A program made the position numbers and the translations under genes. The notes beneath the pieces are model-generated. The model had not been told where the DNA came from. It worked only from the letters and a program-made list of their open reading frames with translations, and made no database searches. Positions 1 through 10,672 of a stretch of 64,000 nt of DNA are shown here, in pieces (within the stretch, counting starts at the first letter, position 1; every line of letters begins with the position of its first letter). The DNA is from Brachypodium distachyon. Taxonomy: Eukaryota > Streptophyta > Magnoliopsida > Poales > Poaceae. Where the stretch lies: contig NC_016133.3 in assembly GCF_000005505.3 (NCBI RefSeq), forward strand, positions 37,723,237 through 37,787,236, read 5' to 3'.

Positions 1-1180
1 GATAAATATAATCTGACTCCATCCTTTGGCCTTAACATTTGTTTTTTTTTTAATCTGATAAAGGGGCTACGCGTGTCCCCAAGATGATCTTGAGATGGCA
101 TGACAATAATTCACCTAGCCCATGTATACATGTAACTACATCTGCTAGCTCATGCAAAAAAAAAAAAAAAACTCATGCCCATGACCAACACCTACACTAT
201 GCATTTTATATCAACCAGGCGTCAATTATTTGTCGCGCAGGGAGTAATCAGGATAAGGTATGAGTATTACATTACTTTTGTTTGGGTCCTTGGCCGATGA
301 TTAATGCTGGGTTACCTACTTACCTATTTGGTTTTTCTTTCATGATAATGTACACAACAAAATTATGGCAATAACTTTAGTTACCGACCTCTTAACTAGG
401 ATAATGTGCTACATTTTATGCCAGGCCGAATTTTTAGACGACTGGAAAATTTCTAAGTAGTAGATATAGAGGCGGAATCACACCTAGGACAACTGGGGCT
501 CCAGCTCTAGGTGCGAGCCAGCTAATACATGTATATTATAATGGTGATTTGGCAAAATAACCTAATTAACAAATGGATTAGCCCTAGACTTCCATACTTA
601 GCCTAGTTTAGCCATAGTTTTTAACAATTCTGAATCCACCACCAATCCAGTCTAGACACTAACAGTACAACGATGAAGTAATCTTCATCGAACGCAATGA
701 TTGTTGACGGACAAATAATTATTTCTATATCGACTCCCCTTTTAATAAATATAATCAAGCAGTACGTCGCAAAAAGATTATAATCAAGCAGGACGAGTAT
801 GGTTACCCTATGCATGCATGCCACATGTTGACATTGACCGTGTACCAACCAATTACTACTCCAACCTTTAGACAGCGACAAGACAATAAACGAAAGCAGA
901 TGATGAGACACTGTACTCTAAATTCGAAAATGTGAAGACATATATGCGCGTCGTTGCCAGCTGCAGCTCCTTATCAACGTTTGTACTTTCCAGCAACCAA
1001 CGAATAGCTTAATTAGCATATAGCATATGTTGCAGGATCGTCGCAGACTTTTCAATGCCAAATTAACCGACGTGGATTTGTATAACGTCAGTTAATTCGT
1101 GACGGTGGACTCTATCAGGTAACCATTGTTTTATCTTCTCATAATCCGCACGGGCAAGAAAGCAAAAAAAAGAAGGTAAT
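1..1180. other. Intergenic, no gene recognised
   Basis: AT-rich sequence with an A-run near 156-170 and scattered short open frames on both strands. None shows a domain, a splice pattern or a codon bias like that of the real genes in this window. I see nothing supportable here. Confidence 0.5.
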
Positions 1181-1853
1181 AACACCCGCGGTACATAAAC
1201 TTGAAGCGCGTGAGCAATTTTATACAAGAACTTGAAAACTGTGGTCAAGTGGTCCAAAACTTGTCTAGGCAGATGATTAATGCCTAGATTAGGCCGAATT
1301 AGCTACGATGGCTGCCACGTTGGTTGTTTAGGCGGTTCTCATTTCTTCATTTTAGCCCTTACAATCGAAGTACAATTTCTTTCTCATCCCTAGTCAATGC
1401 AAGGCAGATGAAATTTTGGAAAAATGTCCCTGTTTTTTTCCTATTTTCCATTCCAGTTCGTACCTCTTCATATATCCGCCGTGACAACACCCTGTCGGCT
1501 CGACACAGGCTCACCAATGTCGGCCATGTTGCCGCCCTCTCCCTCACTGTCCTATACCTCAACGTGTCGGGGATTCATGGATTTAGGGTTAGGCCGCGAG
1601 AAATTCAAGAAAGAAAGTAAAAGAAGATCATGTGCGGGGGGGTTCACAAGAGCGTAGGGAAACAAGGGTTTTTCTGTAAAAATTACCGAGACCTCGGCCC
1701 TCGACTTTGCCAGACTGGCACGACACGTGCCGGCACCGGAGCTCATCTGACCAAAAGTGAACCCGCAATACATGTTTTGGACCAGTTGGCCCCATTTTTC
1801 AAGTTTTTGTATGAAATTGCTTGCAAGCCTCAAGTTCGTGTACTGCGGGTGTC
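1181..1853. repeat. Inverted-repeat pair, possible DNA transposon remnant
   Basis: About 84 bp at 1181-1264 is repeated in inverted orientation at 1769-1853. Both arms carry a block that begins ACACCCGC and continues through a stretch ending in GGTCCAAAAC. The arms flank about 500 bp with no credible gene. This organisation fits a MULE-like or other inverted-repeat element, but no target duplication was identified, so the class is inferred and not shown. Confidence 0.45.
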
Positions 1854-1959
1854 GGTGCCTAAAAAATGAAAGCTAAGAACACGAGTTTGATCGTATCTGT
1901 CCGTATGGTCGATCCGCCCAGGTCTGCTACCTGCTCATTTGCTCAAGCTTTGTGTTAGT

Positions 1960-2160
1960 TCAGACCAACCAATCAATCCTGCAAGTCTAAGCGCCTTCAG
2001 CGCGATCCTTGTTTTTTGACAGCGCGATGCTTGATTATGGTAGGCACTCGGGATAAAATTCCCACCCGACCTGTCAGCGTGGACACAAAATCCCATGTCA
2101 CGGATGGTTTCGCCGCTTCACATGTGAGCCGACCCACGGAGCAATCACACGCGTGCAACA
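1960..2160 (-). repeat. Dispersed repeat, copy upstream of propeller gene 1
   Basis: This block is a diverged reverse-complement match to 12215-12390 and 18470-18640. Shared landmarks include CAGCGTGGACACAAA, CACATGTG and GGAGCAATCACAC. Relative to the neighbouring propeller genes, this copy and the 12.2-kb copy lie upstream and in the same transcription-relative orientation. They may therefore be outlying parts of the inverted duplication instead of an independent transposon. Confidence 0.6.
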
Positions 2161-2847
2161 ACTAGCCGTGATGGCGACGCGACGCGACGCTTTATATTCA
2201 TCTAGCAATTTCCCAACGAGTTGCGATATTCTCTCTCCTTAAAGGTCGATTCAAATGTAATCGCTCCAAACCGTTTGGGTTTATATGCACATGCAATATT
2301 TTATGACAAATTTTAATAAAAATGATATTGATAATATAAGATTATTGCGACACAAATACATGTACTAAATATAATTTGATCATCGTCGATCAAAGCATGA
2401 CACAGATTTCAATAAGAGATTTACATACCCAAATATAGGAAGTACTCCTTTTGCAAGAAGCTCAACTTACTGAAGTGGATGGCCGGTGCTCCAAGACGAG
2501 TGCTCGTAAACAGCTGCCGCCGGTCCATTGAAACTTTGGGTGACATCCAACATGGTCTCACGTCTATGCTCCTCGAGACTTTAGACGCGTGACATAAATT
2601 TTGTTACTCGAAAAACCTGGAGTATTCTGAGGCTTTAAACTCAAGTTCTCTTGAACTTGCATCAAATTTTCTTTATTTAGAGTTGAAATTGCCAAAATTC
2701 CGCACAATTAAGAAAAATCTGATTCTAGTAGGAGTAGAACACTTCAAACAAGACCGGAATGAATCAGTTACTCCAATTCTCGGCGATTAATATTGCGGAT
2801 TTTTGGGGCAGAGAGAAGCATGCAATTGGCACACACAACACAACGCA

Positions 2848-2855
2848 CTATAAAT
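2848..2855 (+). promoter_or_regulatory. TATA box of propeller gene 1
   Basis: CTATAAAT lies 137 bp upstream of the start codon. The same box sits in the same position in front of the inverted copy, followed by a nearly identical leader, so it is a plausible shared core promoter. Confidence 0.6.
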
Positions 2856-2991
2856 CTGTCATCTTTCTGTGCTGATTTTCAACCAAAGGACAAGAGCTAG
2901 CTAGCAGCCCTTGCACAACAGCACAAGTACGTAGTAGTAATCTGAACTCAGTTGCAGCTAATTAGGAGTGGTCGATCAATCGAGACTAATA

Positions 2992-5244
2992 ATGGCAGGG
3001 GAGAGCCGCGGCAACATCGCCTTCTTCGCGACGTACCGGCCGCCGGTGCCGCTGGACATCTTCTCCAGCCCCGTCCCGCCGTCCTCTTCCCGCGACGAGG
3101 TCCACCTCACCGACGGCGTCTCCTACAACTACGACTGCCGCCCCATCCCGGCGTCCGCGCTCAAGGCCCTCCTGAGGCGCCCCAAGCTGGCGGCCGACGG
3201 CGGCGCCACGGAGGCGGACGTGGACGCCGGCCGCGTGTCCGGGCTCGTCTTCGTCTCCGAAAGAGACGGCGGCCTCGAGACGCTCCGCATCGCCCTGCGC
3301 TTCGACAAGGATAACAAAACCAAGGTGTTCTCCCTGGCCGACGTCTTCGGCTCCGGCGACTTCAGCGGCACGCGGCTGGAGGACAGCGGCTGCTTCGGCG
3401 GCGGGTACAAGGTCGGGTCCCGCACCGTGGACCATTCGCTCATCTACGTGTCCACCAAGGAGCCCGTGAAGGACCGCCGCTCCCCGTGGACCGTGGTGTA
3501 CAAGACCAACCTCAGGACCGGCAAAACAGAGCGCCTGACCCCGAAAGGCGCCTACGACCTGAGCCCGGCCGTGTCGCCGTCGGGGAAGAAGGTGGCCGTG
3601 GCGTCTTTCCGGGCGGAGGGGTGGCAGGGCGAGATCGAGAACCTCAAGACGGACATCTTCGTGATGAACGTGGAGAAGCCGCCGCTGGGGCGCAAGCTGC
3701 TGGTGAAGGACGGCGGCTGGCCGTCGTGGGGCAGCGAGAACTTCGTCTTCTTCCACCGCGGGTCCGACAAGACGCTCCCCTCGGGCATGATCGAGACGTC
3801 GTGGGCCGTGTTCCGTCTCGACGTCGCCACGGGGGAGACCGTCCGGGTCACGCCGGAGGGGCTCGACGCGTTTACTCCTGCGGCCATCAGCGAGACCAAG
3901 GTGGCCGTGGCCACCATCCGGCAGAAATCAAAGTTCAGCGACGTCCGCGTGGAGGCGCAGTACAGGCACATCGAGATCTTCGACGTTGCCGCTGGCGGGG
4001 CGCAGGCGCAGCAGATCACGCAGAAGACGAGGCCCAAGGGCGACCACTACAACCCCTTCGTTCTCGACGGCGGCGCCCGCGTCGGGTACCACCGCGTGAG
4101 GAGCGACCTCCTGAAGCCCGGCGACGACGTGCCCCGGAACTTCCACAAGCTGGAGTCCCCGTTAAAAGACGTGGGCCTCTTCCGCGTGTCCGGCGTGTTC
4201 CCGACCATCTCCAAGGACGGCTCCAAGCTAGCCTTCGTGGACAACGAGTTCAAGGCCGTGTGGGTGGCGGACGCCCAGGGCCTGCGGATCGTGTACGAGA
4301 CCAAGGGGCCCGACAGCATCTTCTCGACGATGTGGAACCAGAACCCGGACAAGGACGTGCTGTACGTGTGCATGGGCCCTTCCTTCAACGCCGGCAAGCC
4401 GCTGGAGATCTGCGCCATCCCCAACGTGTCCAGCGGCGCCAGGCAGCGGCGGCTGCTCACCAAGGGCAAGTTCAACAACGCGTTCCCGTCCAGCAGCCCC
4501 GACGGGACCCGGTTCGTGTTCCGGTCCACGAGGGACCACGCCAAGAGCGAGAGGAAGCACAAGAACCTGTACATCATGGAGGACCAGGAGGTGGGGGAGT
4601 ACGGGGAAGGCGGCAAAGTGACGCGGCTGACGGACGGGGAGTGGACGGACACGCACTGCCAGTGGTCGCCCAGCGGGGACTGGATCGTCTTCTCCTCCAC
4701 GCGGGACAAGCCGCCCACGGCGGCGCCGCTGGACCACGGGCTGGACCCGGGATACTTCGCGGTGTTCATGGTGAAGGCGAGCGACCCGGCCGTGGTGATC
4801 AGGGTCGTGGGCAGCGGCGACGACCTCAGCGGCCACGTGAACCACCCGGTGTTCAGCCCGAACGGCAGGAGCATCGCCGTGACGTCCGACCTGGCCGCCG
4901 TGTCGGCCGACCCCATCTCGCTGCCGCTCTTCCTGCACTCGGTAAGGCCCTACGGCGACATCTTCGCCGTGGACATCGACGACATCCTCCGGCTCGGGGA
5001 CGACGCGGAGAAGCTCAAGAAGATCAAGGACCTGAGGAGGAAGTTTCACCGGATCACGCACAGCCGCTACGAGTACTCCACGCCGGAGTGGACCATGTTC
5101 GCCACGGACGACCCCAACGCGCAGTGGAACGTGCTCGTCAAGAAGGACGCCGCGTACACGCCGGCCTGCCCCTACGCGTACCCGGACGGCGGCGAGAGCT
5201 GGCACATGACCGGACACCTCTGCATCCCAAAGAGGTGCTGCTAG
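2992..5244 (+). CDS. WD40-like (TolB/DPP6-N-type) beta-propeller protein, copy 1
   Basis: Intronless gene for a 750-residue protein of the plant family usually described as DPP6 N-terminal domain-like or TolB-related. PD40-type propeller repeats are visible at about residues 190-206 (SPAVSPSGKKVAVAS), 405-420, 498-516 (SSPDGTRFVFRSTRD), 556-573 (WSPSGDWIVFSSTRD) and 618-634 (FSPNGRSIAVTSD). No peptidase domain, signal peptide or membrane segment is evident, so a cytosolic or scaffolding role is inferred and the ligand is unknown. The start is the first ATG after a TATA-led leader; a GTG 24 bp upstream is in frame but not expected as a plant start. The protein ends with a Cys-rich tail (CIPKRCC). 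It is convergent with a second copy at 6636-8894, and a third, truncated copy lies at 31522. Family assignment is solid, function is not. Confidence 0.9.
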   Translation: MAGESRGNIAFFATYRPPVPLDIFSSPVPPSSSRDEVHLTDGVSYNYDCRPIPASALKALLRRPKLAADGGATEADVDAGRVSGLVFVSERDGGLETLRIALRFDKDNKTKVFSLADVFGSGDFSGTRLEDSGCFGGGYKVGSRTVDHSLIYVSTKEPVKDRRSPWTVVYKTNLRTGKTERLTPKGAYDLSPAVSPSGKKVAVASFRAEGWQGEIENLKTDIFVMNVEKPPLGRKLLVKDGGWPSWGSENFVFFHRGSDKTLPSGMIETSWAVFRLDVATGETVRVTPEGLDAFTPAAISETKVAVATIRQKSKFSDVRVEAQYRHIEIFDVAAGGAQAQQITQKTRPKGDHYNPFVLDGGARVGYHRVRSDLLKPGDDVPRNFHKLESPLKDVGLFRVSGVFPTISKDGSKLAFVDNEFKAVWVADAQGLRIVYETKGPDSIFSTMWNQNPDKDVLYVCMGPSFNAGKPLEICAIPNVSSGARQRRLLTKGKFNNAFPSSSPDGTRFVFRSTRDHAKSERKHKNLYIMEDQEVGEYGEGGKVTRLTDGEWTDTHCQWSPSGDWIVFSSTRDKPPTAAPLDHGLDPGYFAVFMVKASDPAVVIRVVGSGDDLSGHVNHPVFSPNGRSIAVTSDLAAVSADPISLPLFLHSVRPYGDIFAVDIDDILRLGDDAEKLKKIKDLRRKFHRITHSRYEYSTPEWTMFATDDPNAQWNVLVKKDAAYTPACPYAYPDGGESWHMTGHLCIPKRCC

Positions 5245-5533
5245 CGCCGCCTCCGATCATCTGCATGTCCATGAATCCATCCATGGTCGCCCGTCTCGTC
5301 TCTGCTAATTAATTAAATAAGCGCGTGCCTAGAAGATCGATAGAATCTTCTATTTCATCTTCGTCGTGGATGTCGCGTGGTTGCTTTTCAGCTCCATCGA
5401 TTTGATCCGCATTTCATAAGGTTTCCTCAATCCTCTGTTTTTAAGCTGTTGGTCCGATTTTATTAATGAAATAAACAGAGTACACTCTGTTGGACAAACT
5501 TAAGAAGACAAGACATAAAAACCACTTGTATTA

Positions 5534-5644
5534 CTCTCTTCGATAAATGTTACTTGTCCCAGATTTATCTAGATACATACACGTGTACTTACACAATGAA
5601 ATGTGTCTAGATACACTGCAACAAGTAATATGGATCATAGTAAG
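5534..5644. mobile_element. Degenerate Stowaway-like MITE in the 3' flank of propeller gene 1
   Basis: A TA-flanked element of about 110 bp with Stowaway-like ends (CTCTCTTCGAT at the left, ATATGGATCATAG at the right) and the internal ACTTGTC / ACAAGTAAT inverted pair. The same insertion is present in the truncated copy at 32267-32375 but not in the inverted copy. This links the truncated copy to gene 1. Confidence 0.6.
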
Positions 5645-6374
5645 TATTTTTTTTAGTGAAAGAACTTTTTTTTAGAATTTTTAGCGAAAGAACCATGTAC
5701 TTCCTCCGTCTAAAAAAATACGTCTCAATTTTGACTAAATTTGAATGCATATACTACCATCCCGACGTGTATGTTACCCGTTGAGAGATAAAGATAAGCG
5801 TCATGCATGGCCAATGGCTGAACGTTTAACCTCTAAATCTCAGGAGCTGTTCAGTTTCAGTACGCATAGCTTGACGTACGTGATTTGAACTGCCCGGTCA
5901 ATCCGTGAATATCTATACGCTGCCACCGTCTGTTAAACAAACTTTATGCATGTAGTTGCTGATCTGTAGACCCATGCATGCATGGCCGGTCTGTATTGTA
6001 GCCAAAATCATTATCTTGGTAATTAAAGGAAATGACCACGCTCGTACTTGCGTTACGAGGCATCTGCAGGCTCATCTATTTGTTGACTACTGCTATTGCC
6101 TTCTAACTAGAACAATGTAGTGCTATGATTCTTGAAAGAGCGTCCCGTGCTTCATTAAGGTCAATATCGGTTTTTATTTCTATCGTTTTGTCAAAATATT
6201 GTGACAAATATCCATCGAACAGTGGCAAAGAAAGGGTCGGGATTGGATCGGGACTCTGGATACGCGCTGGATCTAGGCCCTAATTTACCAGTCCCTAATT
6301 AACGTCATTGCTTTGGGATTTGTGCACTTTTTTTTCTCGAAAGCACCGAAGCACTCGCGGTGTCTAAATTATAT
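5645..6374. other. Palindrome spacer, no gene
   Basis: AT-rich spacer between the two convergent propeller genes. It contains a partial MITE-like start near 5699 (TACTTCCTCCGTC) and no open frame of interest. Both genes presumably terminate in or before this interval. Confidence 0.5.
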
Positions 6375-6635
6375 GTCTTGTCTTTTTAAGTTAATTTGTT
6401 CAATAAGATATACTTTGTTTTATTTCGTTAATATAAAATCGTAACAATAGCTTAAGAAACACGGGACTGAGGAACCTTATGAAACGCGGATCAAATCGAT
6501 GGAGCTGAAAAGCAACCACGCGCACATCCACGACGACGATGAAACGGAAGATTTCACCGATCTTCTAGGCGCGCGCTCATTTAACTAAAATTAATTACTC
6601 CAGCACGGATTGATGGACATGAAGATGAGGGGGCA

Positions 6636-8894
6636 CTAACAGCACCTCTTCGGGATGCAGAGGTGCCCGGTCATGTGCCAGCTCTCGCCGCCGTCCGGGT
6701 AAGCGTAGGGGCACGTCGGCCTGTAGGCGGTGTCCTTCTTGACGAGCACGTTCCACTGCGCGTTGGGGTCGTCCGTGGAGAACATGGTCCACTCCGGCGT
6801 GGAGTACTCGTAGCGGCTGTGTGTGATGCGGTGGAACTTCTTCTTCAGGTCCTTGATCTTCTTGAGCTTCTCCACGTCGTCGCCGAGCCGGAGGATGTCG
6901 TCGATGTCGACGGCGAAGATGTCACCGTAGGGCCGCACCGAGTGCAGGAAGAGCGGCAGCGAGATGGGGTCGGCCGACACGGCGGCCAGGTCGGCCGTGA
7001 CGGCGATGGTCCGGCCGTCCGGGCTGAACACAGGGTGGTTCACGTGCCCGCTCAGGTCGTCGCCACTCCCCACCACCCGGATCACCACCGTCGGGTCGCT
7101 CGCCTTCACCATGAACACGGCGAAGTATCCCGGGTCCAGCCCGTGGTCCGTCGGCGCCGCCGTGGCTGGCTTGTCACGTGTGGACGAGAACACGATCCAG
7201 TCTCCGCTGGGCGACCACTGGCAGTGCGTGTCCGTCCATTCCCCGTCGGTCAGCCGCGTCACCTTGGGGACCACGGTGTCGTACCCGTACTCGCCGAACT
7301 CCTGGTCCTCCATGATGTACAGGTTCTTGTGCTTCTTCTCGCTCTTGGCGTGGTCCCTCGTCGACCGGAACACGAAGCGGGTTCCGTCGGGGCTGCTGGA
7401 CGGGAACGCGTTGTTGAATTTGCCCTTGGTGAGCTGCCGGCTATGCCCGTCGCCGCTGGAGACGTTGGGGATGGCGTGGATCTCCAGCGGCTTGCCGGCG
7501 TTGAAGGAAGGGCCCTTGCAGACGTAGAGGACGTCCTTGTCGGGGTTCTGGTTCCACATCGTGGAGAAGATGCTGTCGGGTCCCTTGGTCACGTGCACGA
7601 TGCGCAGGCCTTGGGAGTCGGCCACCCACACGGCCTTGAACTCGTTGTCCACGAACGCCAGCTTGGAGCCGTCCTTGGAGATGGTCGGGAACACGCCGGA
7701 CACGCGGAAGAGGCCCACGTCTTTCAATGGAGACTCCAGCTTGTGAAAGTTCCGGGGCACGTCGTCGCCGGGCTTCAGGAGGTCGCTCCTCACGCGGTGG
7801 TACCCGACGCGGGCGCCGCCGTCAAGCACGAAGGGGTTGTAGTGGTCGCCCTTGGGCCTCGTCTTCTGCGTGATCTGCTGCACGGGCGCCCCGGCGGCGA
7901 CGTCGAAGATCTCGATGTGCCGATACTGCGCCTCCACGCGGACGTCGCTGAACTTTGATTTCTGCCGGATGGTGGCCACGGCCACCTTGGTCTCGCTGAT
8001 GGCCGCAGGAGTAAACGCGTCGAGCCCCTCCGGCGTGACCCGGACGGTCTCCCCCGTGGCGACGTCGAGACGGAACACGGCCCACGACGTCTCGATCATG
8101 CCCGAGGGGAGCGTCTTGTCGGACCCGCGGTGGAAGAAGACGAAGTTCTCGCTGCCCCACGACGGCCAGCCGCCGTCCTTCACCAGCAGCTTGCGCCCCA
8201 GCGGCGGCTTCTCCACGTTCATCACGAAGATGTCCGTCTTGAGGTTCTCGATCTCGCCCTGCCACCCCTCCGCCCGGAAAGACGCCACGGCCACCTTCTT
8301 CCCCGACGGCGACACGGCCGGGCTCAGGTCGTAGGCGCCTTTCGGGGTCAGGCGCTCTGTTTTGCCGGTCCTGAGGTTGGTCTTGTACACCACGGTCCAC
8401 GGGGAGCGGCGGTCCTTCACGGGCTCCTTGGTGGACACGTAGATGAGCGAATGGTCCACGGTGCGGGACCCGACCTTGTACCCGCCGCCGAAGCAGCCGC
8501 TGTCCTCCAGCCGCGTGCCGCTGAAGTCGCCGGAGCCGAAGACGTCGGCCAGGGAGAACACCTTGGTTTTGTTATCCTTGTCGAAGCGCAGGGCGATGCG
8601 GAGCGTCTCGAGGCCGCCGTCTCTTTCGGAGACGAAGACGAGCCCGGACACGCGGCCGGCGTCCACGTCCGCCTCCGTGGCGCCGCCGTCGGCCGCCAGC
8701 TTGGGGCGCCTCAGGAGGGCCTTGAGCGCGGACGCCGGGATGGGGCGGCAGTCGTAGTTGTAGGAGACGCCGTCGGTGAGGTGGACCTCGTCGCGGGAAG
8801 AGGACGGCGGGACGGGGCTGGAGAAGATGTCCAGCGGCACCGGCGGCCGGTATGTCGCGAAGAAGGCGATGTTGCCGCGGCTCTCCCCTGCCAT
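6636..8894 (-). CDS. WD40-like (TolB/DPP6-N-type) beta-propeller protein, copy 2
   Basis: Intronless, intact 752-residue paralogue of the gene at 2992, in the opposite orientation. Residues 1 to about 330 are identical in protein to copy 1, and I found only one base difference over the first roughly 970 coding bases (position 3033 in copy 1). From codon 324 on, substitutions and two small indels appear: one residue fewer near 335-340, and three more near 536-542 (EYGYDTVVPKV against EYGEGGKV). The PD40 repeats are retained, including FSPDGRTIAVTAD. Start chosen by equivalence with copy 1; the GTG 24 bp upstream is not expected to be used. Both copies look functional; whether they are separately expressed cannot be seen. 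Confidence 0.9.
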   Translation of the reverse strand: MAGESRGNIAFFATYRPPVPLDIFSSPVPPSSSRDEVHLTDGVSYNYDCRPIPASALKALLRRPKLAADGGATEADVDAGRVSGLVFVSERDGGLETLRIALRFDKDNKTKVFSLADVFGSGDFSGTRLEDSGCFGGGYKVGSRTVDHSLIYVSTKEPVKDRRSPWTVVYKTNLRTGKTERLTPKGAYDLSPAVSPSGKKVAVASFRAEGWQGEIENLKTDIFVMNVEKPPLGRKLLVKDGGWPSWGSENFVFFHRGSDKTLPSGMIETSWAVFRLDVATGETVRVTPEGLDAFTPAAISETKVAVATIRQKSKFSDVRVEAQYRHIEIFDVAAGAPVQQITQKTRPKGDHYNPFVLDGGARVGYHRVRSDLLKPGDDVPRNFHKLESPLKDVGLFRVSGVFPTISKDGSKLAFVDNEFKAVWVADSQGLRIVHVTKGPDSIFSTMWNQNPDKDVLYVCKGPSFNAGKPLEIHAIPNVSSGDGHSRQLTKGKFNNAFPSSSPDGTRFVFRSTRDHAKSEKKHKNLYIMEDQEFGEYGYDTVVPKVTRLTDGEWTDTHCQWSPSGDWIVFSSTRDKPATAAPTDHGLDPGYFAVFMVKASDPTVVIRVVGSGDDLSGHVNHPVFSPDGRTIAVTADLAAVSADPISLPLFLHSVRPYGDIFAVDIDDILRLGDDVEKLKKIKDLKKKFHRITHSRYEYSTPEWTMFSTDDPNAQWNVLVKKDTAYRPTCPYAYPDGGESWHMTGHLCIPKRCC

Positions 8895-9030
8895 TATTAG
8901 TCTCGATTGATCGACCACTCCTAATTAGCTGCAACTGAGTTCAGATTACTACTACGTACTTGTGCTGTTGTGCAAGGGCTGCTAGCTAGCTCTTGTCCTG
9001 TGGATGAAAATCAGCACAGAAAGATGACAG

Positions 9031-9038
9031 ATTTATAG
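9031..9038 (-). promoter_or_regulatory. TATA box of propeller gene 2
   Basis: Reverse complement reads CTATAAAT, 137 bp upstream of the ATG, at the same spacing as in gene 1. Sequence further upstream has diverged from gene 1, so the two promoters may no longer respond alike. Confidence 0.6.
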
Positions 9039-9385
9039 TGTGTCTACCCAAGTACTACGTGCTCCCCTCCGCCCCCCTAATCCACAATTAATCTCCGAGA
9101 ACTGGAGTAATTGATTGGGTAGTTGATTCGTCCCGGTCTTGTTTCAAGTGTTCTAGTAGAATCAGTTTTTTTTTCTTAATCCTGCGGAATTTTGGCAATT
9201 TAAACTCCAAATAAAGAAATTTTCATGTAAGTTCAATAGAGCTTGAGTTTAAAACCTCAGAAGTAGGTTTTCCGAGTTGTACAGCTTGAAGACTTTTTTA
9301 GACAAACAAAATTTATGTCGCGTGTCTAAAGTCTGGAGAAGCACAGACGTGAGATATGTGCCATCAACACCAAGCACACATCTCA

Positions 9386-10427
9386 TTTGCAACACTAGAC
9401 ATGAGAGGTGGTTAGTGTTAAACTGAGAGGGCCCAACTTGAGATGATGGAGTTGGCACAGTTAGCCCAGTAATCTCCCTCATTTTTCGTCATCTGCAACT
9501 GAGGGTGTGCCGAAACATAGATGCCTCTGTACATTTCTGCAAAACAATTGTAGCAGAATACCGCATGAGTAAATCGTTTGAAAAACAAAACAAAGTAATT
9601 CAATGAAATTTCAGGGCACGCTGAAAGTGGCAACATTTATCCCAGTTTCCCACCGATCATTACTAGCCGAAATGGCCTCGGTGTATTTCTAGCCTGGGTG
9701 CATTTTTTTTTCAAAAAGAGGGAAACCTCCCAGCCTCTGCATCAATCAATGCACACAACCATCATATTATTAAAGTTCAGCACAATAACATCATCCAAAG
9801 TTACATCTCAAAAAGAAAACAAGAGACCAAGGAATCAACCAGCCTCAAGTCTAAACCATGCGCGCCACCCAAATTGGCTATAAAATTTCTGTGCTACCAT
9901 CTCCTCATGGCTGCACCCAAATTCCATAGACTTCCTGACCACCATCGGAAGCAGTAGGGAACAGGTACGGAGCCAGTGTGTTGTCCCAAAAATAACCTGT
10001 AAGAAATTGAAAACATTTTTTTGTTAAACACCAAATCATTATGACAATTTCAAATGGACCAACAAATCGCACAAGAACCAACAAATATAAGCGATTTAAG
10101 AGATTTTTCCATTTCATTAAGCCAGCGTTCAAACATGTTCGCGATACAAGAGGGTGCATATTGATTCAACGACTTCCACAAATTGTAGTTTTTGTAGTGA
10201 CTCACCTATTTTTGTTAAGCTTGTGTTCTATAAAACATTCATCTCACGGAGAGATGGCTGTGCAGCTGGGGGTTTTCCCGCCGGGATTTTAATATCAGGT
10301 AAAAAGTGATGCCTCACGTTGAAATAGAGTAGTTTTTAATTATCCTCGATATATCAAAGAGTTAATTAGTTCGTACGAGGTAGCTGCCACATACCACATG
10401 GACCAAGTAACCATGCTACTACATACT
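9386..10427. other. Intergenic with a non-LTR retroelement tail
   Basis: No gene seen. Near 9702-9790, on the minus strand, is a motif recurring elsewhere in the window: TAATAATATG, then TGTGTGCAT..GATGCAGAGGCTGGGAGG, then an A-run. It resembles the 3' end of a plant non-LTR retroelement. The remaining sequence is AT-rich and unremarkable. Confidence 0.45.
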
Positions 10428-10672
10428 AAGAGCATTTTCAACGAGAGGTACTACACGGGTACCAAGAAAAAAATGGCCAATGGGCCGGGAGGAGAGATGA
10501 AAACCACATCTAAATAGTGGTTACTTGAAAAAGTAACAGGTACTACACGGATACCAAGACAGAAAAGAAGATGACATGTGAGACCATCAAGAAAAAGATA
10601 TGAATAAAAAAACATATTAAAAAAGGAAGAGAATTTTTTTAATATCAACCACCATTGGAGATGCCCTAACAA
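10428..10672. mobile_element. Possible degenerate MITE
   Basis: The left end (GAGCATTTTCAACGAGAGG) and the right end, read in reverse (GGGCATCTCCAATGGTGG), form imperfect terminal inverted repeats of a common grass MITE type. No clear target duplication was found. It contains an internal repeat of GGTACTACACGG. Confidence 0.35.

Larger units (their letters stand above)
2540..5510 (+). repeat. Left arm of a large palindromic duplication
   Basis: This segment matches the reverse complement of 6375-9385: 5' flank, 5' UTR, whole coding region and about 260 bp of 3' flank. Homology upstream of the TATA box is broken by small indels. From about 2890 to 3962 the arms are almost identical, and they then diverge clearly through the rest of the coding sequence. 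The arms are separated by a spacer of about 865 bp. Confidence 0.88.
6375..9385 (-). repeat. Right arm of the palindromic duplication
   Basis: Reverse-complement counterpart of 2540-5510. It lacks the Stowaway-like insertion found downstream of gene 1, and homology stops close to where that element begins in the left arm. The promoter side of this arm is separated from the 12.2-kb dispersed repeat by later insertions, including the CACTA element at 10930. Confidence 0.88.

Noticed and set aside
2968..2991. GTG start 24 bp before the propeller ATG
   Set aside because: Plant nuclear genes use ATG; the stretch adds 8 residues without family support. The same holds for the GTG at 59697 before DUF1262 copy 2.
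2986..3756. Long antisense and off-frame open frames over the propeller genes (also 3486-5312, 4228-5217 and equivalents at 6663-8900)
   Set aside because: They are consequences of the high GC and codon bias of the sense gene. Their translations are Arg/Ala/Pro-rich, low in complexity and have no domain.
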